A stretch of DNA of 12,077 nt from an uncultured Bacillota bacterium (lineage in GTDB: Bacteria; Bacillota; Clostridia; Peptostreptococcales; Anaerovoracaceae): the NCBI GenBank assembly GCA_946410475.1, contig CAMKAM010000032.1:1-12077 (forward strand), read 5' to 3'. Positions 1 through 7,758 of this stretch are shown one piece after another (position 1 is the first letter of the stretch; each line of letters starts with the position of its first letter). Below the pieces are notes generated by a model. It was not told the origin of the DNA. It worked only from the letters and a program-made list of their open reading frames with translations, and searched no databases. Made by a program: the position numbers and the translations under genes.

Positions 1-812
1 TTGACCTTTGCGTTATTGATGATGGAGCCGCCGACTTCCGCGTCAGCCTTTACTTTGACTTTGACCGTGACCTTGCCTTCGTGACCTGCCGGTACATCGG
101 TAAGCGTCCACTTGACTTTCCCATCAGAAGAATCCAGAGTTCCGCCGTCGGATGCTTTTACGAAGTCCACCTTGCTGTCGAGCGTATCGGATATCTTCAC
201 TGTCGCCGGGTTCTTCTTATAGTTCTTGAAGGTGATCTCGTATGTGATCTCATCTCCCGGCTTCACAGCGCCGAGCTTTCCGGCTTCGTTCTTGATCTCC
301 TTCGACGGATCGTCCGGATCCGGGATCATCTCGTTGTTGCCCTTATCAGGAGCAGTTTCCTTCTTGTGTACATCCGGTATCGGGTTGGTGACAGACTCTG
401 TATCGACGGCATCGTAATTGCCGACCTTGACCTGCGCCTTGTTGGATACTCTTCCCGCGGATACGGCGCTGTCCTTCACCTTTACCTTCAGCGTGGCTTC
501 GCCCTTATTGGCATCCGGGTTCTCCGGATCATATCCCGGGACATCGTTGAAGGTCCATGTGACCGTCTTCTTCGACTCATCGAACTGTGCCTTGTCGGCA
601 GGCGCAGCCGAAACGAACTCGACGTTATCATCGAGTTTATCTGTGATAACTACGTTCTGTTTGGCTTTTTTCGGGTTGTCGAAATTGATCTTGTATGTTA
701 TCTCATCACCCGGCTTCACAGGACCGAGCATGCCGTCAGTATTCTCGACATCGCCTGACTCGCCCGGGATCACTTCGTCGTTGCCTTTGTACGGCGCTGT
801 CTCGTTCTTGTG
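1..812 (-). repeat. Two tandem DUF11-like domain repeats within the adhesin
   Basis: Repeat 1 covers residues 659-806 (bases 812-369) and repeat 2 starts at residue 807 (base 368) and runs off the window. Each opens with HK(N/K)ETAP(Y/D)KGN, then a G(P/A)VKPGDEITY strand, an (I)TD/SD-LD element and a basic VKVKVK strand near the end. The period is about 148 residues. Such arrays form stalks on Gram-positive surface proteins and often carry internal isopeptide bonds; whether these do cannot be judged here. More copies may follow outside the window. Confidence 0.75.
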
Positions 813-2786
813 CGGAACACCTTTTTTGATAGCTGTATTACTGAACGTAGTCTTCTCGACCGTTGCAGGTGTCTGTGCTCCTGAGATGACGCTGTACGAT
901 CCGCCGTCTTCACTTTCGGTCTTTTCGACATCTTCGTTATTGATCTGCGTATCATAGAAGTTCCCTGACGGAACGTCCACCTCTTCGATCTTATAATTTC
1001 TGTCAGATGGTATACCCTTTACTTTCACCATCTGATTCTTCTTGAGTTCGATGACATAGTCGCCGACCTCATCATCCATGTGGAACTTCGGTTTTGCTTC
1101 CTCGCTCAGCTTCTCGCCGTCCTCGAAAACATCGTAACCGCCGAACGAATACACATGCTTCGTTTTATCATCAGCACCTGTATATGTGAAATACTCAGTC
1201 GCCGGATCCTCTTTCTGGATCTTGACCTTGAATTTGTACTTGTCATCTTCGCCGGCGTAATATTTGCTGAGATCTGTGATCTCATTGCCTTCTTCGTCGA
1301 CGATCTTCTTTTCTGCTTCTATATCTTTTGTAATGAGAAGATTCATAGAGAAATCAAGGTTGGAGTACATTCCTCCGCGCTCGAGGTAGAACACCTGGAT
1401 CCTGTGTCCTTTATACGGTGTATCGTCCCATGTCCTGCCTGCACGCTGGAATATGCTGCTGAGAGTCAGATCGTCCCCGCTGAGAAGACCAAGGCTTCCA
1501 TTCGTGTCATAGTAGTACGAATTTCTTCCGTCTGAAGCCTGCTGCCTTGTGTCCGTTCCGACCTTCTTTACAGCACTCATTATCTCGGCCCCGGCGTTAT
1601 CTCCATCATATATCGGCGCCTTGTTCATGTGCACCGTACCGTTTTTGAAGTCGATCGTCCCTGATACGGGCTGGTGTATACCGCCAATATCGAGTACCAG
1701 GACTCCGTCGATGAATACCCACATGTCGTCATCGCCCGAGAATTCGAATTCCATCGGCTTCCCATCGAGCATGCCTGACTCTGTGATAGCGAAATTCGCA
1801 TCCATCGTCATTCCGAAATGATGGTTATAGTACTTGCCTTCCTGTCCTGATACTGTTGTCTTTGACGTATCGGGGTCGTTGAACGGGAAGAAGCCGATAG
1901 GACCGCTTGCTTCCTTACCGTCACAGTTATATGTATCGTTGTACAGAGTGAACGTCTTGTCACCGGTATTCATCCTTGCATAATTGTCTTTGCATCTGTA
2001 CTCGAGCATATGCTGCGAGGACTTTTTCATGAGGTAGTTGGCACCGAGATAGTCGGTCCTGCTCCCATGCGGAGTATCAGGATCGAACAAATACTTCAGG
2101 CTGTCATGACCTCCGACAGCAAGTGTCGGATATCCGGATGCATCAAGGGTGGGGTTGAGTATGCCCTGATTAGCAGCCGCGCCCTTGCCGGAGGTGAGAT
2201 CCGGTTTACCGGTCCATCCATTGTAAGTATTGTTATCCATACCATTCTGGTAGAACTTCAGTGTCTTATTTGCATTGATACCGATGTTCTTTTCCTTGTT
2301 CCAGTCTCTGTCGATACTCTCCGGACCGTAATCAAAGAAATTGATATTGATGCCGAGCTTTGAAAGATCCGGCGTCTGGCCTACTCCTTCACCTCTTGCA
2401 ACAGTACCGCCGCCCAAAGCGGCTTTCAGCGAAGGAGCCTTCTTCTTCGGCGGAGTTTTATCTTCGACGATCTCATCGTCTTCTCCGGAGCCTTCTCCTT
2501 CGTCGACGACCTCTTCATCGTCCTGCCCTTTCTCAGTCGATCCTTCGCCCTGAGTTTCCTCCTGAGCATCTCCCTGCTCCTGCGCTCCCTGATCCTGCCG
2601 GTCGGTCGCGCTCTCATTTTCTTCACCTGTTTGTTCCTGCTGGATCTCCTGCTGCACCTGGCCCGGGTCAGGCTTCTGACCGGTGTCCTTCGTTTCAGCA
2701 AAAGTGACCCCTGCCTGAGTGAACACCATAGCAAAGGTCAGCAGAAGAACGAGCAGATTCTTTCTAGCTTTCCCTGATTGTCTCAT
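1..2786 (-). CDS. Secreted fibro-slime domain adhesin, N-terminal part (C-terminus outside window)
   Basis: The frame is open from ATG 2784-2786 to the left edge, giving 928 visible residues. GGAG lies just upstream of the ATG. Residues 1-30 are a Sec signal (basic start, Leu-rich core, cleavage after TFA). Residues about 31-125 are a Glu/Gln/Asp-rich low-complexity linker. Residues about 290-480 match the fibro-slime domain (TIGR02148, PA14-like): DDDMWVFIDG at 352-361, then a conserved GG-H and a YLERGG-SN segment near 466-472. Residues about 485-655 resemble CnaB/DUF7601-like beta domains. From 659 come two DUF11-like repeats starting HKNETAP and HKKETAP. The protein is therefore exported and probably wall-attached, acting in adhesion or carbohydrate binding. 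No sortase motif or stop is visible because the gene leaves the window. The substrate is unknown. Confidence is high for a fibro-slime surface protein and low for its precise role. Confidence 0.9.
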   Translation of the reverse strand, partial: MRQSGKARKNLLVLLLTFAMVFTQAGVTFAETKDTGQKPDPGQVQQEIQQEQTGEENESATDRQDQGAQEQGDAQEETQGEGSTEKGQDDEEVVDEGEGSGEDDEIVEDKTPPKKKAPSLKAALGGGTVARGEGVGQTPDLSKLGININFFDYGPESIDRDWNKEKNIGINANKTLKFYQNGMDNNTYNGWTGKPDLTSGKGAAANQGILNPTLDASGYPTLAVGGHDSLKYLFDPDTPHGSRTDYLGANYLMKKSSQHMLEYRCKDNYARMNTGDKTFTLYNDTYNCDGKEASGPIGFFPFNDPDTSKTTVSGQEGKYYNHHFGMTMDANFAITESGMLDGKPMEFEFSGDDDMWVFIDGVLVLDIGGIHQPVSGTIDFKNGTVHMNKAPIYDGDNAGAEIMSAVKKVGTDTRQQASDGRNSYYYDTNGSLGLLSGDDLTLSSIFQRAGRTWDDTPYKGHRIQVFYLERGGMYSNLDFSMNLLITKDIEAEKKIVDEEGNEITDLSKYYAGEDDKYKFKVKIQKEDPATEYFTYTGADDKTKHVYSFGGYDVFEDGEKLSEEAKPKFHMDDEVGDYVIELKKNQMVKVKGIPSDRNYKIEEVDVPSGNFYDTQINNEDVEKTESEDGGSYSVISGAQTPATVEKTTFSNTAIKKGVPHKNETAPYKGNDEVIPGESGDVENTDGMLGPVKPGDEITYKINFDNPKKAKQNVVITDKLDDNVEFVSAAPADKAQFDESKKTVTWTFNDVPGYDPENPDANKGEATLKVKVKDSAVSAGRVSNKAQVKVGNYDAVDTESVTNPIPDVHKKETAPDKGNNEMIPDPDDPSKEIKNEAGKLGAVKPGDEITYEITFKNYKKNPATVKISDTLDSKVDFVKASDGGTLDSSDGKVKWTLTDVPAGHEGKVTVKVKVKADAEVGGSIINNAKV

Positions 2787-2975
2787 GATCTCTTCTCCTA
2801 TGATCTCATCTTCTCAACTGTGCAGCCTTGCTACTGCATAGTTATACAGATTAACTATAACGCATCCATTCATATACAGTCTGTTAATTTTGTTTAAAAA
2901 ATGTCCATATCGTCAGTCAAACTGCACTGATCTCGGAAAAAGAACCGGAAATGCTCTACGAAACAGAAAAAAGCA

Positions 2976-3004
2976 TTGACTGTCAGAGAGGAAGGGTGTA
3001 ACAT
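2976..3004 (+). promoter_or_regulatory. Promoter of the metal-resistance operon
   Basis: TTGACT at 2976-2981 (5 of 6 to the -35 consensus), a 17-base spacer and TAACAT at 2999-3004 (4 of 6 to the -10). The predicted start point, about 3011, falls inside the palindrome at 3009-3038, so a bound repressor would block initiation. Confidence 0.65.
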
Positions 3005-3008
3005 CAAA

Positions 3009-3038
3009 TCAACGATTAAATAATTGTTTAATCGTTGA
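3009..3038. promoter_or_regulatory. Palindromic operator, probable ArsR/SmtB binding site
   Basis: Perfect 12-base arms, TCAACGATTAAA (3009-3020) and TTTAATCGTTGA (3027-3038), around the spacer TAATTG. A/T-rich inverted repeats of this size at the start point are the usual operators of ArsR/SmtB metal sensors. The gene for such a sensor begins 54 bases downstream, so autorepression relieved by metal is the likely logic. The binding partner is inferred. Confidence 0.75.
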
Positions 3039-3091
3039 ATCGATCCAACTAATACTTATTGTAAGAACGCGTCATGCGAAAGGAGACTGAC

Positions 3092-3445
3092 ATGGTATCC
3101 CTTCCCCACGATCACAACGAGAACACGCTGAAGCTGCTCGCCGAAAGACCCGAAGAAGAGGTTTTCACGAACGTATCGGCCACCTTCGGTCTGATCAGCG
3201 ACTCGACAAGACTTGAGATCCTTTGGCTCCTCTGCCACACGGAGGAATGTGTTATGAACATCGCGGCAGCCGTAGAGATGAGCTCGCCTGCGGTATCGCA
3301 CCACCTGCGTCTGCTCAAGAATGCCGGGATCATCAAGAGCAAGAAGGTCGGCAAAGAGGCTTACTATACCCTCGCCGACAGCGAAGAGGCCCAGCTCGTT
3401 CACAGGATCGTAGACGCGGTATTTGACATGAACTGCAGGAAGTGA
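3092..3445 (+). CDS. ArsR/SmtB-family metal-responsive repressor
   Basis: 117 residues with the ArsR winged-helix fold. An N-terminal helix with SDSTRLEIL (36-44) is followed by recognition helix region SSPAVSHHLRLLKNAGII (64-81) and a wing at about 82-94 ending KEAYYTL. ATG 3092 is chosen because AGGAG (3081-3085) sits 6 bases before it; the in-frame ATG at 3074 would place this site inside the gene. First gene of an operon with an HMA protein and a P1B-ATPase, behind a 30-base palindrome, so it very likely represses them until metal binds. Metal ligands are unclear: the classic CVC box of the alpha-3 site is only EECVMN (C53), while the C-terminal helix offers D96, E98, H104, D108, D112 and C115, and the N-terminus HDH (6-8). 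Zn, Cd or Pb sensing is inferred from the ATPase. Confidence 0.9.
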   Translation: MVSLPHDHNENTLKLLAERPEEEVFTNVSATFGLISDSTRLEILWLLCHTEECVMNIAAAVEMSSPAVSHHLRLLKNAGIIKSKKVGKEAYYTLADSEEAQLVHRIVDAVFDMNCRK

Positions 3446-3466
3446 CCTGCACAAGGAGGAAGCAAA

Positions 3467-3682
3467 ATGAAAAAGTCATTCAAACTGGAGAATCTGGACT
3501 GCGCTAACTGCGCTGCAAAGATGGAAGCAGCCATCAACAAGCTCGACGAAGTCGAAGAATGCAGCATCAGCTTCATGACACAGCGCATGAACATCGTTGC
3601 TGACGATATCGACGCCGTCATCCCCAAGGCGCAGGAATGCATCAGCAAAGTCGACGAAGAATGCAGGATCATCGTCCGCTGA
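3467..3682 (+). CDS. Stand-alone HMA heavy-metal-binding protein
   Basis: 71 residues, a single heavy-metal-associated (HMA) ferredoxin-like domain. The metal loop is LDCANCAAKME with the CxxC pair C12/C15, in the LDCANCA form common in Zn/Cd ATPases. A strong AAGGAGG (3453-3459) sits 7 bases before ATG 3467, 21 bases after the arsR stop. It lies between the repressor and a P1B-ATPase that has no HMA of its own, so it probably binds cytosolic metal and delivers it to, or regulates, that pump. It looks like the N-terminal domain of a CadA/ZntA-type pump encoded separately. Extra cysteines C32, C58 and C66 lie outside the CxxC. Identity of the metal is inferred. Confidence 0.88.
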   Translation: MKKSFKLENLDCANCAAKMEAAINKLDEVEECSISFMTQRMNIVADDIDAVIPKAQECISKVDEECRIIVR

Positions 3683-3725
3683 TCCTCTCGCGGGATACAG
3701 ATAACTGACTTAAGGTACTGACATC

Positions 3726-5678
3726 ATGCTGAAGAAACTCACAACACAGCAAAAGGATATACTCAAGATCGCGGTCGCTGCCGTGATATTCGTCATCGCG
3801 ATGGTCATCCACCATGTGGATCATCACGCTGAAGGAGCGAGCGGCACGGCTCAGATCATTTCGATAGTTCTGTTCCTTGCTGCTTACGTGATCGTCGGCT
3901 ACGGCCCGGTCAGCAAAGCGGTCAGGAACATCTCGCACGGCGAGGTCTTCGACGAGAACTTTCTGATGACCGTAGCGACTATAGGCGCCCTGCTGCTCCG
4001 GCAGTGGGACGAGGCGGTAGCGGTAATGCTCTTCTACGCCATCGGCGAGGCCTTCGAGCACTATGCGGTCAACAAATCCCGCGGCTCGATATCCGACCTC
4101 ATGGACATCTGCCCTGACTATGCGAACAGGCTGACGGAGGACGGCGAAGAGACCGTCGATCCATACGACGTAATGCCCGGCGACATCATAATAGTCAGGC
4201 CGGGAGAGCGCATACCACTCGACGGCATCATCGTCGACGGCGCAAGCTCCCTTGATTCATCCGCCCTCACCGGCGAGTCGATCCCGATCGACGTTGAAAA
4301 AGGCATGGCGGTATCTAGCGGCTGCATCGACCTCACGGGAGTACTTAAGATCGAGGTCACGAGCGAGTTCGACGATTCGACCGTCGCCCGCATACTCGAT
4401 CTTGTCGAGAACTCGGGAAGCAAAAAGGCGCGCGTCGAAAAATTCATAACGAAATTCGCGAGGTATTACACTCCGGCCGTCGTCTTTTCGGCGCTGGCGC
4501 TGGCCATCATCCCGCCGCTCATCCTCCACGGAGGATGGTCCGTCTGGGTATACAGGGCTCTTCTGTTCCTGATAATCTCGTGTCCGTGCGCCCTCGTCAT
4601 CTCCGTTCCCCTCGCCTTCTTCGGAGGAGTCGGAGCTGCCAGCCGCATAGGTGTACTAGTCAAAGGAAGCGACTATCTCGAGGCCATGGCCGATGTCGAC
4701 ACCATCGTCTTCGACAAGACGGGAACGCTCACAACAGGAATATTCAAGGTCTCCAATGTCCGGCCGGCCTGTGATGCGAACGGTGAAGATGTGATCGGAA
4801 GCGAACAGCTCCTCGGCATAGCGGCGCACATAGAGATGTTCTCGAACCATCCGATAGCAAGGTCGATCAAGGAGGCTTACGGAAAAGAACTCACGGAATC
4901 CGGCGTTACTGACGTCACAGAGATCTCCGGAAAAGGAATGCGCGCGGTCATCGAAGGCAGCGCCTATTACGCAGGCAATGCAGGTCTCATGCACGATCTG
5001 GGCATAGACGACTATCCGCAGCAGGAAGCCGCCACACTCGTGCATATCGCCTATGCGGGAGACGGAGCTGCTCCTGAAGCGGGCGGCGCTGTGTATCTCG
5101 GATATATCGCTATCGCGGATACGGTGAAGCCCGGCGTTGAAAAAGCCATCTCAAAGATGAAGGAGAGCGGCATCACGAAGACGGTGATGCTCACAGGAGA
5201 CAGAGAGGTCATCGCGGACAGGGTCGCCCAAGAGCTCGGTATAGACGAGCACGTGGCAGGCCTCCTGCCCGAAGGCAAAGTCGAAGCGTTCGAGTCCCTG
5301 ATCACAGGCTCTTCCGGAAAAGTCGCCTTCGTCGGAGACGGCATCAACGACGCACCCACTCTCGCCCGCGCAGACGTCGGTCTGGCGATGGGCGGCATGG
5401 GACAGCAGGCAGCTATCGAAGCCGCGGACATCGTCATCATGGACGACGACCCGGCGAAGATCCCCTTGATCAAGAGGATAGCGAAAAGGACGCTTTCCAT
5501 AGCGAAGCAGAACGTGGTATTCGCACTCGTCATCAAATTCGCCGTGCTCATCCTCGGCGCCGTCGGACTGGCCAATATGTGGCTTGCGGTATTCGCCGAC
5601 GTCGGAGTCTCCGTGATCTGCATACTGAACTCTATGAGGATGATCGTATCCTCCAGGAAAGAAGCGGAGAACATCTGA
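3726..5678 (+). CDS. Zn/Cd/Pb-type P1B-2 heavy-metal-translocating P-type ATPase
   Basis: 650 residues with all P1B-ATPase signatures: TGES 182-185 (actuator), CPC 286-288 in a transmembrane helix, DKTGT with phosphorylated D330, the nucleotide-domain HP pair H375-P376, and GDGINDAP 537-544. K604 and D625 (in FADVGVS) in the last helices are the residue pair typical of the Zn/Cd/Pb (P1B-2, ZntA/CadA) group. It would export divalent soft metals across the plasma membrane using ATP. No N-terminal HMA domain or CxxC is present; that function is supplied by the preceding gene. The first membrane segment ends in a His-rich HHVDHH stretch (about 28-33). Start ATG 3726 has a weak AAGG about 10 bases upstream and is 43 bases after the HMA gene, so translation may depend partly on the operon. 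Confidence 0.95.
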   Translation: MLKKLTTQQKDILKIAVAAVIFVIAMVIHHVDHHAEGASGTAQIISIVLFLAAYVIVGYGPVSKAVRNISHGEVFDENFLMTVATIGALLLRQWDEAVAVMLFYAIGEAFEHYAVNKSRGSISDLMDICPDYANRLTEDGEETVDPYDVMPGDIIIVRPGERIPLDGIIVDGASSLDSSALTGESIPIDVEKGMAVSSGCIDLTGVLKIEVTSEFDDSTVARILDLVENSGSKKARVEKFITKFARYYTPAVVFSALALAIIPPLILHGGWSVWVYRALLFLIISCPCALVISVPLAFFGGVGAASRIGVLVKGSDYLEAMADVDTIVFDKTGTLTTGIFKVSNVRPACDANGEDVIGSEQLLGIAAHIEMFSNHPIARSIKEAYGKELTESGVTDVTEISGKGMRAVIEGSAYYAGNAGLMHDLGIDDYPQQEAATLVHIAYAGDGAAPEAGGAVYLGYIAIADTVKPGVEKAISKMKESGITKTVMLTGDREVIADRVAQELGIDEHVAGLLPEGKVEAFESLITGSSGKVAFVGDGINDAPTLARADVGLAMGGMGQQAAIEAADIVIMDDDPAKIPLIKRIAKRTLSIAKQNVVFALVIKFAVLILGAVGLANMWLAVFADVGVSVICILNSMRMIVSSRKEAENI

Positions 5679-5695
5679 GGAGTGCTACAAAACTA

Positions 5696-5724
5696 TTGAT
5701 ATTTTCAGAAAATAGTTATACCAT
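5696..5724 (+). promoter_or_regulatory. Candidate promoter before the threonine-aldolase gene
   Basis: TTGATA (5696-5701), 17 bases, then TACCAT (5719-5724). It overlaps a 7-base inverted repeat AACTATT / AATAGTT (5691-5697, 5711-5717). A start near 5731 would place the terminator hairpin 5738-5768 in the leader of the aldolase mRNA. Sequence match only. Confidence 0.4.
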
Positions 5725-5737
5725 CGATAATATCTGA

Positions 5738-5768
5738 AGCGGCGGACGCTTTGGTCCCGCCGCTTTTC
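5738..5768 (+). terminator. Intrinsic terminator after the metal operon
   Basis: AGCGGCGGA (5738-5746) pairs with TCCCGCCGCT (5755-5764) with one bulged base and an 8-base loop, followed by TTTTCT. It ends the ATPase transcript, but only about 30 bases remain before the next start codon. Confidence 0.8.
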
Positions 5769-5797
5769 TATATGTTTGATAGAAGGGAGAAAATGAA

Positions 5798-6811
5798 ATG
5801 ATCTTTCTGAAAAACGACTACAGCGTGTGCGCCCACCCTGCAGTCCTCGACGAGCTCGTGAAGAACAACCTCGTCTACAGCGACAGTTACTGCAACGACG
5901 ACAGATGTGAAAAAACAGCTGACCTGGTCAGAGAACAGATCGGCGACCCCGACGCTGCGATCCACTACATCATCGGCGGGACTCTCGTCAATCTGACGTG
6001 CCTTGCCGCTTTCCTGAAGCCTTACGAAGCAGTCATCACGACGGTCGAAGGACACATAGCCGTACATGAGACCGGAGCTGTCGAGGCCACAGGCCACAGA
6101 CTCCTCGAGGTCCCCACTGACGATGGGAAACTCGATCCCGCGGACGTCGACCGCATCTGCGCTATCCACAACATGGACCAGATGGTCGTCCCCCGCATCA
6201 TTTATATAACTAATACCACGGAGCCCGGATCGGTATATACGCTCGCAGAGCTCGAAGCCCTGCGTGAGTGCTGCGACCGCAACGGCCTCCTGATGTACAT
6301 GGACGGAGCCCGCCTCGCTATGGCTCTCGGTGCTGAGAAATGCGACTACGAGCTTGCGGACATCGCCCGTCTCTGCGACGCGTTCTATATCGGCGGCGGC
6401 AAATGCGGAGCTCTCGCCGGAGAGCTGGTCGTAATAACGAACGACGAACTGAAGCCCTTCTTCCGCCAGAACATGCGTCAGCACGGCGCCCTGTTCGCAA
6501 AAGGAATGATTGTCGGCATGCAGTTCGACGTCCTCCTCAGAGACGGTCTTTATCAGGAGCTCGGCCGCCACTGTGACGAGCTCGGAAAGAAGCTCGCTGA
6601 CGGCATCAAGGCGAAGGGCTACGAGCTCGCTTACGAGCAGGAATCCAATATGGTGTTCCCGATATTCACTTACGAAAAGGTAAAAGAGCTGGCTGAGAAA
6701 GTCATGTTCGAGGAATGGGAAGACAGATTTGACGGAACGATGGTCATAAGGCTGGTCACCAGCTGGGTATCGTCCGAGGACGAAGTCAACGCCTTCCTGG
6801 AATTGATCTGA
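5798..6811 (+). CDS. Threonine-aldolase / beta-eliminating-lyase family PLP enzyme
   Basis: 337 residues, the usual length of low-specificity L-threonine aldolases (PF01212, PLP fold type I), which cleave threonine or allo-threonine to glycine and acetaldehyde in the cytosol. Features seen: N-terminal NDYSVCAHP (6-14), a Gly-rich PLP phosphate site near IIGGT (58-62), H86 and H90-E91 in the segment that stacks on PLP, MDGARLA with D169 and R172, and the Schiff-base lysine K202 in YIGGGKCGAL. GGGAG (5785-5789) lies 8 bases before ATG 5798; the ATG at 5793 is out of frame. The next gene, EcsC-like, follows by 37 bases and is probably cotranscribed. The exact substrate is not certain: Firmicutes relatives of this subgroup are annotated as threonine aldolases, mostly without assay. 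Symbol left blank for that reason. Confidence 0.85.
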   Translation: MIFLKNDYSVCAHPAVLDELVKNNLVYSDSYCNDDRCEKTADLVREQIGDPDAAIHYIIGGTLVNLTCLAAFLKPYEAVITTVEGHIAVHETGAVEATGHRLLEVPTDDGKLDPADVDRICAIHNMDQMVVPRIIYITNTTEPGSVYTLAELEALRECCDRNGLLMYMDGARLAMALGAEKCDYELADIARLCDAFYIGGGKCGALAGELVVITNDELKPFFRQNMRQHGALFAKGMIVGMQFDVLLRDGLYQELGRHCDELGKKLADGIKAKGYELAYEQESNMVFPIFTYEKVKELAEKVMFEEWEDRFDGTMVIRLVTSWVSSEDEVNAFLELI

Positions 6812-6848
6812 TCCCGCTGCAGAAACCGACACTGAGAAACGAAAAGAC

Positions 6849-7691
6849 ATGGCAAGAATATACAGCAAAAAAGAATATGTTTATTTCGTCCGCGAGATGA
6901 GGCGCGTCCAGCGGGAAGAAGAGAAATATCTTGCTTACCGCCCGAAAAAGGACGCCCCTGACAAGAAGACGATCAGGGACCGCATACCCGAGAAGACTTA
7001 CCGCGCGCTCGAGGCTGCATTCGAAAAGGGCTTCCGCCTTCTCTTCGACAAGGGCGGCGGCATCATCGAAAAGACCGGCAGCATCGACAAAGCCCGCATG
7101 CGCTTCGAGGAATTCGACGACTCGCTCGAGAGGACCGTCCATCCGGACACGCTTCGCGCTATCGACAAGAGCGCATCTTCCAAGGTCCGCTCCGGCAAGT
7201 TCGTCGGGACGGCTGACGGGACGGTGCTCGGCATCTTCGGTATGGGCATGCCGGATATACCGATCTTCCTCGGCCTGCTGCTCAAGCAGTGCTACGAGAT
7301 CGCGGCGAGCTACGGTTACGACTACCGCGATCCCCGTGAGAAGAAATACACTATCAGCGTCCTCAAGCTCGCCTTCTCGCCCGACGAGGACAAGGAGGCA
7401 GCCAGCGGCGAATGCGACGACCTCGCAGGCATCATGGAGCGCGGCGAAGAGTTCGATACAGAGCTTTCCGACAAGGACATCGCGGATATCGCGGGAGTCC
7501 TCGCTACCGAGATGCTGGTCGCGAAGTTCATACAGGGCCTGACATTCTTTGGAGTCGTCGGCGGCGCTTTCAATTACCGCCTTATGGGCAAGGTCAGCAA
7601 GGCCGCCCGCCTCAAATACAAAAAGCGCTTCCTCTACGGAAGGATGCTCCGCTCGGAAGGCTATCACGGCCGTGTCACGAACGGCGAGTAA
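6849..7691 (+). CDS. EcsC-family protein
   Basis: 280 residues matching the EcsC family (PF12787). Conserved blocks seen: RIPEKTYRALEAAFEKGFRLLFDKGGGIIEKT (start about residue 44), the central Gly/Pro-rich hydrophobic block with GMPDIP, then a YEIAASYGYD helix (about 117-165), and a C-terminal hydrophobic block with FFGVVGGAFNYRLMGKVSKAAR before a basic tail. The family is named after the third gene of the Bacillus ecsABC locus, has no established biochemical role, and is probably membrane-associated. No ecsAB transporter genes lie nearby, so the name says nothing about transport here. The start has no good ribosome site (only a purine-rich GAGAAACGAAAAG) and lies 37 bases after the aldolase stop, suggesting an operon with it. 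Confidence is high for family and none for function. Confidence 0.85.
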   Translation: MARIYSKKEYVYFVREMRRVQREEEKYLAYRPKKDAPDKKTIRDRIPEKTYRALEAAFEKGFRLLFDKGGGIIEKTGSIDKARMRFEEFDDSLERTVHPDTLRAIDKSASSKVRSGKFVGTADGTVLGIFGMGMPDIPIFLGLLLKQCYEIAASYGYDYRDPREKKYTISVLKLAFSPDEDKEAASGECDDLAGIMERGEEFDTELSDKDIADIAGVLATEMLVAKFIQGLTFFGVVGGAFNYRLMGKVSKAARLKYKKRFLYGRMLRSEGYHGRVTNGE

Positions 7692-7718
7692 CTCTTATAT
7701 AGCCAACAGAGTATAAGC

Positions 7719-7758
7719 AAAACGGGCGCGACCCTATTCAGATCGCCGCCCGTTTTTT
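7719..7758. terminator. Bidirectional terminator between convergent genes
   Basis: AAAACGGGCGCGA (7719-7731) pairs with TCGCCGCCCGTTTT (7743-7756) with one bulge. It is followed by Ts on the plus strand, and its A-run gives a T-run on the minus strand. It serves the EcsC gene and the opposing PaaK-like gene; the stop codon of the latter (7738-7740) lies in the loop. Confidence 0.85.

Larger units (their letters stand above)
2787..3091. other. Divergent intergenic region between adhesin and metal operon
   Basis: No gene is seen in these roughly 300 bases. The right half carries the metal-operon promoter and operator described separately. The left half must hold the leftward adhesin promoter: a -10-like TATAGT (minus strand, 2859-2854) is the best candidate, but no convincing -35 lies at the right distance, so it is not called as a site. 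The stretch 2840-2900 is clearly A/T-rich, as expected for promoter DNA. Confidence 0.5.

Noticed and set aside
81..2734. Several plus- and minus-strand open frames inside the adhesin region
   Set aside because: They are low-complexity and fragmented, and disagree with the single 928-codon minus-strand frame that has a signal peptide and recognised domains.
3074..3091. Earlier ATG (3074) as start of the ArsR gene
   Set aside because: The AGGAG ribosome site at 3081-3085 lies inside that extension and is properly placed for ATG 3092.
5768..6868. A 366-codon open frame on the minus strand, opposite the threonine-aldolase gene
   Set aside because: It has no ribosome site, its protein resembles nothing known, and it is the mirror of a well-supported PLP enzyme; G/C-rich codon use keeps the opposite frame open.
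6786..7667. A 293-codon open frame on the minus strand, opposite the EcsC-like gene
   Set aside because: A composition shadow: Glu/Ala/Val-rich with no family features, while the plus strand matches the EcsC family throughout.
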